From positions 1 to 59,887 of the forward strand of contig NZ_JAGGPA010000037.1 of the NCBI RefSeq assembly GCF_018614035.1: 59,887 nucleotides of DNA. The letters run 5' to 3'. The notes beneath the pieces are model-generated. The model made no database searches. It was not told the origin of the DNA and worked only from the letters and a program-made list of their open reading frames with translations. The position numbers and the translations under genes were made by a program. Origin of the DNA: Streptomyces sp. ISL-96. GTDB taxonomy: Bacteria; Actinomycetota; Actinomycetes; Streptomycetales; Streptomycetaceae. Shown piece after piece: positions 44,666 to 53,778 of the stretch; within the stretch, counting starts at the first letter, position 1, and every line of letters starts with the position of its first letter.

Positions 44666-46582
44666 GTGGCGCTGCTGACCCGCATTACGGGACCGCGCGA
44701 TCTGGACGGGCTCACCCCGGAGCAGCTGGACCGGCTGGCCGCCGAGATCCGGACATTTCTCGTGGACGAGGTCTCCAAGACCGGCGGACACCTGGGGCCC
44801 AACCTCGGTGTCGTCGAGCTGACGATCGCTCTGCACCGTGTCTTCGAGTCGCCGAAGGACAAGATCCTCTTCGACACCGGACACCAGAGTTACGTCCACA
44901 AGCTCCTCACCGGCCGCCAGGACTTCACGAAGCTGAAGATGAAGGGCGGCCTCTCCGGCTACCCCTCGCGCGCCGAGTCCGAGCACGACGTCATCGAGAA
45001 CTCGCACGCCTCCACCGTCCTCGGCTGGGCCGACGGCCTCGCCAAGGCCAACGAGGTCCTCAAGAAGGAGGACCACCACGTCGTCGCCGTCATCGGCGAC
45101 GGCGCGCTCACCGGCGGCATGGCCTGGGAGGCGCTGAACAACATCGCCGTCGCCAAGGACCGCCCGCTCGTCATCGTCGTCAACGACAACGAGCGTTCGT
45201 ACGCCCCCACCATCGGCGGCCTCGCGAACCACCTCGCCACGCTCCGCACCACCGACGGTTACGAGCGTTTCCTCGCCCGCGGCAAGGACCTCCTGGAGCG
45301 CACGCCCGTCGTCGGGAAGCCGCTCTACGGGACGCTGCACGGCGCGAAGAAGGGCCTCAAGGACTTCATCGCCCCGCAGGGCATGTTCGAGGACCTCGGC
45401 CTGAAGTACGTCGGCCCGATCGACGGCCACGACATCGAGGCCCTGGAGTCCGCACTCCAGCGCGCCAAGCGCTTCGGCGGCCCCGTCATCGTGCACTGCC
45501 TCACCGAGAAGGGCCGCGGCTACCAGCCCGCCCTCGCGGACGAGGCGGACCGCTTCCACGCCGTCGGCAAGATCCACCCCGACACCGGCCTGCCGATCGC
45601 CTCCTCGGGTGTCGACTGGACCTCGGTGTTCGGCGAGGAGATGGTCAAGCTCGGCAAGGAGCGCGAGGACATCGTCGCGATCACCGCCGCGATGCTCCAG
45701 CCGGTCGGCCTCGACCGGTTCGCGAAGGCCTTCCCCGACCGGGTGTACGACGTCGGGATCGCCGAGCAGCACGGCGCGGTCTCCGCGGCGGGCCTGGCCA
45801 CCGGCGGCCTGCACCCCGTCTTCGCCGTGTACGCGACGTTCCTCAACCGGGCGTTCGACCAGGTCCTGATGGACGTCGCCCTGCACAAGTGCGGCGTCAC
45901 CTTCGTCCTGGACCGCGCGGGCGTCACCGGCACCGACGGCGCCTCGCACAACGGCATGTGGGACATGTCGATCCTCCAGTGCGTCCCGACCCTGCGGATC
46001 GCCGCCCCGCGCGACGCCGACCAGGTCCGCGCCCAACTGCGCGAGGCCGTCGAGGTCGACGACGCGCCCACCGTCGTCCGCTTCTCCAAGGGCGCGGTCG
46101 GCCCGGCGGTCAAGGCCGTCGGCAAGGTCGGCGGCATGGACATCCTGCGCAAAACGGACGACGGTACGGCCGACGTGCTCCTCGTCTCGGTCGGCGCCCT
46201 CGCGCCGATGTGCCTGGAGATCGCCGACCTCCTCGACAAGCAGGGCATCACCACGACCGTCGTCGACCCGCGCTGGGTCAAGCCGGTCGACGAGGCGCTG
46301 GCGCCGCTCGCCGAGCAGCACCGCGTCGTCGTCACCGTCGAGGACAACAGCCGCGCCGGCGGCGTCGGCTCCGCGATCGCCCAGGCGCTGCGGGACGCGG
46401 GCGTCGACGTACCGCTGCGCGACTTCGGCATCCCGCCGCGCTTCCTCGACCACGCCTCCCGCAAGGAGGTCATGGCCGAGATCGGTCTGACGGCGCCGGA
46501 CATCGCCCGCCAGGTGACGGGTCTGGTGGCCAAGATCGACGGCCGCCTGGAGGACGAGCCGGCCGAGGCCGCGCGCGACTGA
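44666..46582 (+). CDS. dxs: 1-deoxy-D-xylulose-5-phosphate synthase
   Basis: 638 residues from GTG 44666 with AAGGAGG 5 nt upstream. It condenses pyruvate and glyceraldehyde 3-phosphate, the first step of the MEP isoprenoid pathway. Conserved parts: FDTGHQSYVHKLLTG, the thiamine-diphosphate site GDGALTGGMAWEALNN, the glutamate activating TPP in YDVGIAEQHGAV, and the transketolase C domain (DRAGVTGTDGASHNG). Monocistronic, bounded by hairpins on both sides. The adjacency to xylose genes is positional; the enzyme uses no free xylose. Confidence 0.96.
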   Translation: MALLTRITGPRDLDGLTPEQLDRLAAEIRTFLVDEVSKTGGHLGPNLGVVELTIALHRVFESPKDKILFDTGHQSYVHKLLTGRQDFTKLKMKGGLSGYPSRAESEHDVIENSHASTVLGWADGLAKANEVLKKEDHHVVAVIGDGALTGGMAWEALNNIAVAKDRPLVIVVNDNERSYAPTIGGLANHLATLRTTDGYERFLARGKDLLERTPVVGKPLYGTLHGAKKGLKDFIAPQGMFEDLGLKYVGPIDGHDIEALESALQRAKRFGGPVIVHCLTEKGRGYQPALADEADRFHAVGKIHPDTGLPIASSGVDWTSVFGEEMVKLGKEREDIVAITAAMLQPVGLDRFAKAFPDRVYDVGIAEQHGAVSAAGLATGGLHPVFAVYATFLNRAFDQVLMDVALHKCGVTFVLDRAGVTGTDGASHNGMWDMSILQCVPTLRIAAPRDADQVRAQLREAVEVDDAPTVVRFSKGAVGPAVKAVGKVGGMDILRKTDDGTADVLLVSVGALAPMCLEIADLLDKQGITTTVVDPRWVKPVDEALAPLAEQHRVVVTVEDNSRAGGVGSAIAQALRDAGVDVPLRDFGIPPRFLDHASRKEVMAEIGLTAPDIARQVTGLVAKIDGRLEDEPAEAARD

Positions 46583-46602
46583 CACGCCTTCATATACGGG
46601 GG

Positions 46603-46638
46603 AAAGCCCGCCCGGAGCAGCCGCTCCCGGCGGGCTTT
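46603..46638 (+). terminator. dxs terminator
   Basis: AAAGCCCGCCCGGAGC pairs with GCTCCCGGCGGGCTTT (46623-46638) with one offset base, followed by TCGTTTGG, 20 bp after the dxs stop. Confidence 0.85.
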
Positions 46639-46829
46639 TCGTTTGGCACACCCCGTTTCGATACGCCAAAAGGGTCAACTCGCAGGGCCGTGACGCATAC
46701 CGGTCCGTGCCTCCCATCGGGTGAAACCGGGCGGCGGTCCTCGTGGGAAGTGACCGGTTCACTCACGATCATGACTGAAACTCGCTCACTTCAAGGTTGG
46801 GCGAACAGCCGACAGTCGGAGGTACGCCG

Positions 46830-48347
46830 GTGAGTACGCAGCACGACCCAGGGCCAGCCAAAGAGGGCATGTTCCGGACGAAGACGGTCGAGCAGTCGAT
46901 CCGCGACACGGAGGAACCGGAGCACGAGCTCAAGAAATCCCTCTCCGCGCTGGACCTGACGGTCTTCGGCGTCGGGGTCATCATCGGCACCGGCATCTTC
47001 GTCCTCACGGGCAAGGTGGCCAAGGAGACGGCGGGCCCCGCGACCGCACTCGCCTTCGTCGCCGCCGGCGTCGTCTGCGCCCTCGCCGCGCTCTGTTACG
47101 CCGAGTTCGCCTCCACCGTCCCGGTGGCCGGTTCGGCGTACACCTTCTCGTACGCCTCCCTCGGCGAGCTCGTCGCCTGGACCATCGGCTGGGACCTGGT
47201 CCTCGAATTCGCACTGGGCACGGCGGTGGTGGCGGTCGGCTGGTCCGGCTACGTCCGCTCGCTGATGGACAACGTCGGCTGGAGCATGCCCGAAGCGCTC
47301 TCCGGACCCGAGGCGGCCGACGGATTCGGCTTCGACCTGCTGGCGTTCGTGCTGGTGCTGCTGCTGACGGCCATCCTGGTGGTCGGCGTGAAGCTGTCCG
47401 CACGGGTCACCGCGGTCGTCGTCGCCATCAAGGTGGGCGTGGTCCTCATCGTGATCATCGCGGGCTCCTTCTTCATCAAGTCCGACAACTACTCGCCCTT
47501 CATCCCCGACTCCGTGAAGCAGCCCGCCGGATCGGGCTGGGACGCGCCGCTGGTCCAGCTGATCTTCGGTTACGAGCCCACCAACTTCGGCGTCATGGGC
47601 ATCTTCACCGCCGCCTCCGTCGTCTTCTTCGCCTTCATCGGCTTCGACGTCGTGGCCACCGCCGCCGAGGAGACCAAGCTGCCGCAGCGCGACATGCCGC
47701 GCGGCATCCTCGGCTCGCTCCTCATCTGCACCCTGCTCTACGTCGCCGTGTCGATCGTGGTCACCGGCATGCAGCACTACAGCGAGCTCTCCGTGAGCGC
47801 CCCGCTCGCCGACGCCTTCAAGGCCACCGGGCACCCCTTCTACGCCGGCACCATCAGCTTCGGCGCCGCGGTCGGCCTCACCACGGTCTGCATGATCCTG
47901 CTGCTCGGACAGACCCGGGTGTTCTTCGCGATGAGCCGCGACGGACTGCTCCCGCGGTTCTTCTCCGTCACGCACCCGAAGTTCCGCACCCCCTACCGCC
48001 CGACCATCCTGCTCGGCGTGCTCATCGCGATCATCGCGGGCTTCACCAGCCTCGAAGAGCTCGCGACGCTGGTGAACATCGGCACGCTCTTCGCGTTCGT
48101 CGTCGTCGCCCTCGGCGTGATCGTCCTGCGCCGGACCCGGCCGGACCTGCACCGGGCGTTCCGCACCCCGCTGGTGCCGCTGGTCCCGATCCTCTCGGTG
48201 GCCGCCTCGCTGTGGCTGATGCTCAATCTGCCGACCGAGACGTGGCTGAGGTTCGGAATCTGGATGGCGGCGGGGTACGTGCTGTACTTCGCGTACGGCC
48301 GAAGCCACAGCCGGCTCGGCCGCGCGGGTGACAACGCCAAGTACTAG
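46830..48347 (+). CDS. APC-family amino acid permease
   Basis: 505 residues from GTG 46830 with GGAGG 7 nt upstream. About twelve spans; span 1 contains GVGVIIGTGIFVLTG, the substrate-binding GxG signature, and FFAFIGFDVVATAAEE marks the cationic amino acid transporter (CAT/YfnA) branch. The block VTHPKFRTPYRPTI and the C-terminal LPTETWLRF are typical. It probably takes up basic or branched amino acids by proton symport; the substrate cannot be told from sequence. Stands alone between dxs and the GT-C gene. Confidence 0.9.
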   Translation: MSTQHDPGPAKEGMFRTKTVEQSIRDTEEPEHELKKSLSALDLTVFGVGVIIGTGIFVLTGKVAKETAGPATALAFVAAGVVCALAALCYAEFASTVPVAGSAYTFSYASLGELVAWTIGWDLVLEFALGTAVVAVGWSGYVRSLMDNVGWSMPEALSGPEAADGFGFDLLAFVLVLLLTAILVVGVKLSARVTAVVVAIKVGVVLIVIIAGSFFIKSDNYSPFIPDSVKQPAGSGWDAPLVQLIFGYEPTNFGVMGIFTAASVVFFAFIGFDVVATAAEETKLPQRDMPRGILGSLLICTLLYVAVSIVVTGMQHYSELSVSAPLADAFKATGHPFYAGTISFGAAVGLTTVCMILLLGQTRVFFAMSRDGLLPRFFSVTHPKFRTPYRPTILLGVLIAIIAGFTSLEELATLVNIGTLFAFVVVALGVIVLRRTRPDLHRAFRTPLVPLVPILSVAASLWLMLNLPTETWLRFGIWMAAGYVLYFAYGRSHSRLGRAGDNAKY

Positions 48348-48440
48348 TCCCGCTCACGTCAAGCACGGCACTTCAGGCACAGCCCCGGCTCCGTATGTCC
48401 CGCCCCGCTGCGGACTGCGGGGCCGGATAGCTTGGCGAGC

Positions 48441-49985
48441 ATGCTCACGCGGCAGCCGGCTTCCTCACCACCGCCCCCCTCGTCACAGACCGCCTCACCG
48501 CCGTCCGTGTCCGCGCCGGTGCTGCCCCGCCCGAGGCCGGTCACCGGCGCCCGTCCTGCCGCGCCCCCCTTCTGGCGGAGCCTGCTGCCCGCCCTGGTGC
48601 TGCTGGCCCTCCTCACCCGTCTCCCGTCCTTCCGCCACCCCCTGTGGAACCCGGACGAGGGCTATCTCGCCGTACAGGCAAGGATGCTGGCCGACGGGGG
48701 AGTGCTCTACGACACGGTCGTGGACCGCAAACCGCCCCTGCTGCCCTGGCTCTACGAGACGGCCTTCGGGCTCTTCGGCGACGAGTCGCTGCTGCCACTG
48801 AAGCTGGCCGCCGTCGCCGCCCAGCTGCTCACCGCGGCGCTGCTCGCGTCGATCGCCCGCCGCCGCTGGGGCGACGCGGCGGGACGCACGGCGGGCGCCC
48901 TCTACCTGCTCATCTCCATCGGGCTCAACCCCGAGGACGCGCAGGCGGCGACGTTCGAACTCTTCATACTGCCGTTCACGGTGGCGGCGGTGTGGTGCGC
49001 GGACCGGGGCCGCTGGTGCGGCGCGGGCGTGGCGGTCGCGGCGGCGTTCCTGACGAAGCAGACGGGCGGCGCCGCCCTCGTACCGGTCCTGTGGCTGCTG
49101 TGGCAGAACGCGCAGACCCGAAGTGCCCTGTTCCGTACGGCCTTCGGCTTCTTCCTTCCCGTCCTGTACGCCGCACTGCTCACCGGGCCGCACCGCTTCC
49201 TCTTCTGGACGGTCACCGGTTCGGGGACGTACGCGTCTTTCACCGGCTCAGAACTGCACGTCCTCTTCCGGGGCCTGGCGAACACCCTCATCCTCGCGTT
49301 CGCCTGCGCCGGGATCGTCCCCCCGGTCCTGCGCGCCCTGCGCGTCGCCAGGACCGGCGCGGCCGACCTGTGGCTGTGGCTGCTCACCGCCGCGGGCGCA
49401 GTGATCCTGGGCTTCCACTTCTTCGGCCACTACTACCTCCAGCTCATGCCGCCGATCGCCCTGCTGGCCACGGGCGCGCTCCAGCTGCTTCCGGCGCGGC
49501 GGGCGGCCGGGGCGGTCGTCACCTCGGCCTGCACCTGCGCCGTGTTCCTGGCGTGGGGTCTGCTGGCACCCCGGCCCGAGCTGGCGCACGTACAGAAGGT
49601 CGCGAAGGCGGTGAAGGTGCGTACGGGACATCAGGACCGGGTGCTGGTCTGGGGGATACACCCCGAGGCGTACTGGCTCGCGGACCGCGCGCCCGCCAGC
49701 CGCTACCTCACGGCGGGCCTGCTCACCAACTACAGCGGCGGCCGCAACGGCCCGCAGGTCGGCGAGAAGTACGCGATGGCGGGCTCCTGGGCCGTATTCC
49801 GCAGCGAAATGGTGGCCGGGCCGCCCGCCCTGATCGTCGACGACTCACGCGGCAAGCCCTTCGCACCCGAGCGCGTGCCGACGCTGCGCAGGCTGCTGGC
49901 GGGCGGGTACGAGGAGCTGACGACGGTCGACGGAGCGGTGCTCTACGTACGCTCGTCCTCGGTGCCGTCCCCGCCACCCCGCTGA
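48441..49985 (+). CDS. GT-C-fold membrane glycosyltransferase (GT39/ArnT-like)
   Basis: 514 residues from ATG 48441; no strong ribosome binding site, and TTG 48432 is an alternative. A Pro-rich cytoplasmic N-terminus (~40 residues) leads to a first span and the outside loop LWNPDEGYLAVQARML, with the acidic DE pair that binds metal and polyprenyl-phosphate sugar in this fold, then DRKPPLLPWLYE and ten or so more spans. The C-terminal ~130 residues form an outside domain. It probably moves a sugar from a polyprenyl carrier to a cell-surface acceptor. The 3' end overlaps the convergent NYN gene by 43 bp. Confidence 0.82.
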   Translation: MLTRQPASSPPPPSSQTASPPSVSAPVLPRPRPVTGARPAAPPFWRSLLPALVLLALLTRLPSFRHPLWNPDEGYLAVQARMLADGGVLYDTVVDRKPPLLPWLYETAFGLFGDESLLPLKLAAVAAQLLTAALLASIARRRWGDAAGRTAGALYLLISIGLNPEDAQAATFELFILPFTVAAVWCADRGRWCGAGVAVAAAFLTKQTGGAALVPVLWLLWQNAQTRSALFRTAFGFFLPVLYAALLTGPHRFLFWTVTGSGTYASFTGSELHVLFRGLANTLILAFACAGIVPPVLRALRVARTGAADLWLWLLTAAGAVILGFHFFGHYYLQLMPPIALLATGALQLLPARRAAGAVVTSACTCAVFLAWGLLAPRPELAHVQKVAKAVKVRTGHQDRVLVWGIHPEAYWLADRAPASRYLTAGLLTNYSGGRNGPQVGEKYAMAGSWAVFRSEMVAGPPALIVDDSRGKPFAPERVPTLRRLLAGGYEELTTVDGAVLYVRSSSVPSPPPR

Positions 49986-50365
49986 GGCCGTACGGTGCGC
50001 GGCCCGGCGCACTGGGCGCCGTACGCCTCCACGCGCCGCCTGAGCTCACGGTCGGCGGTGACGACAAGCACGGCGGCCCCCTTGCCGGCCTCCTCCGCAA
50101 CCACCTCGACGATACGGTCGTCGCCGCTGCCGGGCGCGGACTCGACCCGTACGCCGGGCACGGGGGCCACGCCACGGGCGGCGCCCTCGACGACGAGTAC
50201 TACATCAAGGGGGCCGAGGGGCCCGGGATGGCCCGGGATGCCCTTCTCGGCGTACACCTGGAGGTGGTCGCGCAGCCGTTCGGCGGCCCCGCGGCGGTCG
50301 CGCCACCAGCCGTCGGGCACAGATCCGACGACATTGGCGGCGTCCACGACGACCAGAGTTCTCAT
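49943..50365 (-). CDS. NYN/PIN-like nuclease-domain protein
   Basis: 140 residues from ATG 50365. MRTLVVVDAANVVGS supplies the first catalytic Asp of the NYN/YacP fold; DVVLVVEGAARG and APGSGDDRIVEVVAEEA add the later acidic residues, and VLVVTADRELRRRVEAYGA is the classic C-terminal block. Such proteins are metal-dependent RNases in RNA processing or decay. Single gene, opposite to its neighbours; its 3' end runs into the GT-C gene, so antisense pairing of the two messages is possible. Confidence 0.85.
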   Translation of the reverse strand: MRTLVVVDAANVVGSVPDGWWRDRRGAAERLRDHLQVYAEKGIPGHPGPLGPLDVVLVVEGAARGVAPVPGVRVESAPGSGDDRIVEVVAEEAGKGAAVLVVTADRELRRRVEAYGAQCAGPRTVRPQRGGGDGTEDERT

Positions 50366-50483
50366 ACCATCCTCATAGCACGAGCGCGACGCGCGAGACA
50401 GTCGCCACCAGGCAAAAACGCTATGCTTGTTCGAAATCACGGAGAACCCGAAAAGCCGATGTACAGAAGGTTGGCCTGACGCC

Positions 50484-51575
50484 ATGAGGCCGCGGAACGC
50501 GCGTAGGACCGAGCGAATTTCCCCGCCCCTGTCGGGCCCCCCGCCCGCGACCGGCCCAGAGACCAGCAACTGGCTGCTGCGCGGCAAGGACGACCGTCTC
50601 ACCGCGTACGCCCCCACCGAGGGCGGGCTGCTGCGCTGGACGGAGACCGCCCCGGGCGGCCCCGAATGGACCGGCCCCGACTTCTTCCCGGCCCCGGACA
50701 TCGAGAACCTCACCCTCGCCCAGGGCAAGGACGGCTACGTGCACTTCATCGGCCGGCGCCGCAAGGGCGAGGCCGTGGACATCGTGCACGCGATCCAGTA
50801 CCAGACCGGCCGCCCGCTGACGGCCTGGCACTCCCTCGGCAACCCGTACAAGACGGACGAGCGGGGCCTCAAGGTCGGCATCCCCGCCGCCACCGTCAAC
50901 GCGGCGGGCTCGGTGCACGTCTTCGTACGCAACGCGGGGCGCGGCATACAGATGCGCCGCCAGGCCGCGAACGGGAAGTGGGAAGGCTGGAAGGACCTGC
51001 GCGGCAGCAAGGCCCACGACGGCCCCACGGCGGTCGCCACCTCGTCGGGCGCGGTGGAACTGCTGGTCCCGGCGGAGGGCAAGGTCCTGCGCTGGACGCA
51101 GGAGAAGCCCGGCGGCGACCTGACGCAGGCGCAGGACATCCCGCTCACCCCGGCGGTCCGTACGGTCACCGGCCTGGAGACCGCCGACGACGTCATCACG
51201 TACTACTGGAACGACCCGGACTCCAAGGGCATCACCGCCCACCGCCCCGGAGAGGACGCCATCCCCCTCTCCGGCACGCCCGCGGACAGCCCTGTCGCCG
51301 CCCTGCGCGCCGAAATCGGCGGCCACGACTGTACGGTCCTCGCCCACCGCGGCAGTGACGGCCGGCCCGTGCTGGCCGCCTGCGTGACGCACGCCGAGGC
51401 CGACGGCGTGTGGTGGACCGCGACGGGCGAGGAATGCGTGGGCGCACCGGCGCTGGCGGTCGACGCGACCGGCCGCGTGGTCCTCGCGGTGATCGGCCGT
51501 GACGGCGCCCTGCACGTGGCCCGCCAAAAGCCGGAGGAGCAGGGCCTGGCCCTCGCGGCCTGGACCCGCGCCTGA
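50484..51575 (+). CDS. Beta-propeller-like protein of unknown function
   Basis: 363 residues from ATG 50484; the frame is open to 50427 but the upstream part has no coding character. No signal peptide. Repeated units of about 45-50 residues with a W-S/W-T and G-x-G-x-V-H pattern (GLLRWTETAPGGPEW, GKDGYVHFIGRR, AAGSVHVFVRNAGRG, GKVLRWTQEKPGG, ATGRVVLAVIGRDGALH) suggest a five- to seven-bladed propeller like PLL-type sugar-binding lectins. No enzyme motif. Conserved in position in Streptomyces as far as remembered; function unknown. Confidence 0.7.
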   Translation: MRPRNARRTERISPPLSGPPPATGPETSNWLLRGKDDRLTAYAPTEGGLLRWTETAPGGPEWTGPDFFPAPDIENLTLAQGKDGYVHFIGRRRKGEAVDIVHAIQYQTGRPLTAWHSLGNPYKTDERGLKVGIPAATVNAAGSVHVFVRNAGRGIQMRRQAANGKWEGWKDLRGSKAHDGPTAVATSSGAVELLVPAEGKVLRWTQEKPGGDLTQAQDIPLTPAVRTVTGLETADDVITYYWNDPDSKGITAHRPGEDAIPLSGTPADSPVAALRAEIGGHDCTVLAHRGSDGRPVLAACVTHAEADGVWWTATGEECVGAPALAVDATGRVVLAVIGRDGALHVARQKPEEQGLALAAWTRA

Positions 51576-51594
51576 CCGGCCACTCCCCAGACGC

Positions 51595-51634
51595 AACTGA
51601 GCCCGGTACACCTTCCGGTGTACCGGGCTCAGTT
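51595..51634. terminator. Bidirectional terminator between propeller gene and fadB
   Basis: AACTGAGCCCGGTACACC (51595-51612) and GGTGTACCGGGCTCAGTT (51617-51634) are perfect 18-bp arms with loop TTCC. A runs (AACT) and T runs at the ends let it serve both convergent genes. Confidence 0.9.
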
Positions 51635-51648
51635 ACGTACAGCAGCGG

Positions 51649-53778
51649 TTACGCCGGGACGCTTGCCACGCCCTGGGGCAGGAACTTCTTGCCGTTCACT
51701 CGCTCCGAGTAGCCTTCGCGGTCCAGGTACGGCGTGATGCCGCCCAGGTGGAAGGGCCAGCCGGCGCCCGTGATCAGGCAGAGGTCGATGTCCTGCGCCT
51801 CGGCGACGACACCCTCCTGGAGCATCAGGCCGATCTCCTGCGCCACGGCCTCCATGACGCGGGTACGGACCTGCTCCTCCGTCAGGACGGTGTCGCCCTG
51901 CTTGAGGAGAGCCGCGACCTCGGGGTCCAGCTCGGGCTTGCCCGAGTCATAGACGTAGAAGCCGCGCTTGCCGGCCTTGACGACCGCTGCCAGGTTCGGG
52001 GACACCGTGAAGCGGTCCGGGAAGGCGCGGTTCAGGGTCTCCGAGACGTGCAGACCGATGGCCGGGCCGACCAGCTCAAGGAGCACCAGCGGGGACATCG
52101 GCAGACCGAGCGGCTCGACGGCCTTCTCGGCGACCGCGACCGGGGTGCCCTCGTCGATGGTGTTCTGGATCTCGCCCATGAAGCGGGTGAGGATGCGGTT
52201 CACCACGAACGCCGGGGCGTCCTTGCAGAGCACAGCGGTCTTCTTGAGCTTGCGCGCGACACCGAAGGCCGTGGCCAGCGAGGCGTCGTCGGTCTGCTCG
52301 CCGCGGACGATCTCCAGGAGCGGGAGGATCGCGACCGGGTTGAAGAAGTGGAAACCGACGACCCGCTCGGGGTGCTTCAGCTTCGACGCCATCTCGGAGA
52401 CCGACAGCGAGGAGGTGTTGGTGGCGAAGATCGCGTGCGCCGGAGCGACCGCCTCGACCTCCGCGAACACCTGCTGCTTGACGCCCATCTCCTCGAAGAC
52501 GGCCTCGATGATGAAGTCCGCGTCCGAGAAGCCCTCGGCCTTGTCCAGCACACCGGTGACCAGGCCCTTGAGGCGGTTGGCCTTGTCCTGGTTGATGCGG
52601 CCCTTGCCGAGCAGCTTGTCGATCTCGGCGTGGACGTAGCCCACACCCTTGTCGACGCGCTCCTGGTCGATGTCCGTCAGTACGACCGGCACCTCCAGGC
52701 GGCGCAGGAACAGCAGCGCCAGCTGCGAGGCCATCAGGCCCGCGCCGACGACGCCCACCTTGGTGACCGGACGCGCCAGCGACTTGTCCGGCGCACCGGC
52801 CGGGCGCTTCGCGCGCTTCTGGACCAGGTTGAAGGCGTAGATGCCGCTGCGCAGCTCGTCGCCCATGATCAGGTCCGCGAGTGCCTCGTCCTCGGCGTCG
52901 AAGCCGGCGCTCAGGTCGCCGTCCTTCGCCGCCGCGATGATCTCCAGCGCGCGGTACGCCGCCGGGGCAGCCCCGTGCACCTTCGAGTCGGCGAAGGCCT
53001 TGCCGCGCGCCACGGCCTGGTCCCAGGCCTCGCCGCGGTCGATCCCGGCGCGCTCGACCGTGACCGAGCCGTTCAGCACGGACGCGGTCCAGATCAGCGA
53101 CTGCTCCAGGAAGTCCGCGCCCTCGAAGATCGCGTCGGCGATCCCGAGGTCGAAGACCTGCTTGCCCTTGAGCTGCTTGTTCTGGTTGAGCGAGTTCTCG
53201 ATGATGACCGAAACCGCGCGGTCGGCGCCGATCAGGTTCGGCAGCAGCGCGCAGCCGCCCCAGCCGGGAACCAGGCCGAGGAAGACCTCGGGCAGGGAGA
53301 AGGCGGGCACGGCGGAAGACACGGTGCGGTACGAGCAGTGCAGGCCGACCTCGACGCCGCCGCCCATCGCCGCACCGTTGTAGTACGCGAAGGTCGGGAC
53401 AGCGAGCCCGGACAGCCGACGGAAGACGTCGTGACCGCCCTTGCCGATGGCCAGCGCGTCCTCGCGGCGCTTCAGCAGCTCGACGCCCTTGAGGTCGGCG
53501 CCGACGGCGAAGATGAACGGCTTGCCGGTGAGGCCGACACCGACGATGGAGCCCTCGGCGGCCTCCTTCTCGACCTGGTCGATGGCGGCGTTCAGGTTCG
53601 CCAGCGACTGCGGACCGAAGGTGGTCGGCTTCGTGTGGTCGAAGCCGTTGTCCAGCGTGATCAGCGCGAACCGGCCCGCACCTGCGGGCAGTTCGAAGTG
53701 CCGTACGTGGGCGCTGGTGACGACCTCGTCCGGGAACAGCTCGGCCGCCCCCTTCAAAAGCTCAACGGTGGTGCTCAC
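51649..53778 (-). CDS. fadB: FadB-type enoyl-CoA hydratase / 3-hydroxyacyl-CoA dehydrogenase
   Basis: 709 residues from GTG 53778 (GTGA overlap with fadA). The N-terminal crotonase domain (residues ~15-300) has the oxyanion-hole blocks FAVGADLKGVELLKR and NGAAMGGGVEVGLHC and the Glu of LPEVFLGLVPGWGG. The dehydrogenase part begins at the NAD motif VGVVGAGLMASQLALLFLRR (~330), with the catalytic His in VVGFHFFNPV and the C-terminal 3HCDH domains. It carries out steps two and three of fatty acid beta-oxidation and works with the thiolase coded just upstream. Confidence 0.95.
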   Translation of the reverse strand: MSTTVELLKGAAELFPDEVVTSAHVRHFELPAGAGRFALITLDNGFDHTKPTTFGPQSLANLNAAIDQVEKEAAEGSIVGVGLTGKPFIFAVGADLKGVELLKRREDALAIGKGGHDVFRRLSGLAVPTFAYYNGAAMGGGVEVGLHCSYRTVSSAVPAFSLPEVFLGLVPGWGGCALLPNLIGADRAVSVIIENSLNQNKQLKGKQVFDLGIADAIFEGADFLEQSLIWTASVLNGSVTVERAGIDRGEAWDQAVARGKAFADSKVHGAAPAAYRALEIIAAAKDGDLSAGFDAEDEALADLIMGDELRSGIYAFNLVQKRAKRPAGAPDKSLARPVTKVGVVGAGLMASQLALLFLRRLEVPVVLTDIDQERVDKGVGYVHAEIDKLLGKGRINQDKANRLKGLVTGVLDKAEGFSDADFIIEAVFEEMGVKQQVFAEVEAVAPAHAIFATNTSSLSVSEMASKLKHPERVVGFHFFNPVAILPLLEIVRGEQTDDASLATAFGVARKLKKTAVLCKDAPAFVVNRILTRFMGEIQNTIDEGTPVAVAEKAVEPLGLPMSPLVLLELVGPAIGLHVSETLNRAFPDRFTVSPNLAAVVKAGKRGFYVYDSGKPELDPEVAALLKQGDTVLTEEQVRTRVMEAVAQEIGLMLQEGVVAEAQDIDLCLITGAGWPFHLGGITPYLDREGYSERVNGKKFLPQGVASVPA

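Noticed and set aside
44564..46762. 732-codon open frame antisense to dxs
   Set aside because: Composition is that of a shadow frame and dxs is fully supported on the other strand.
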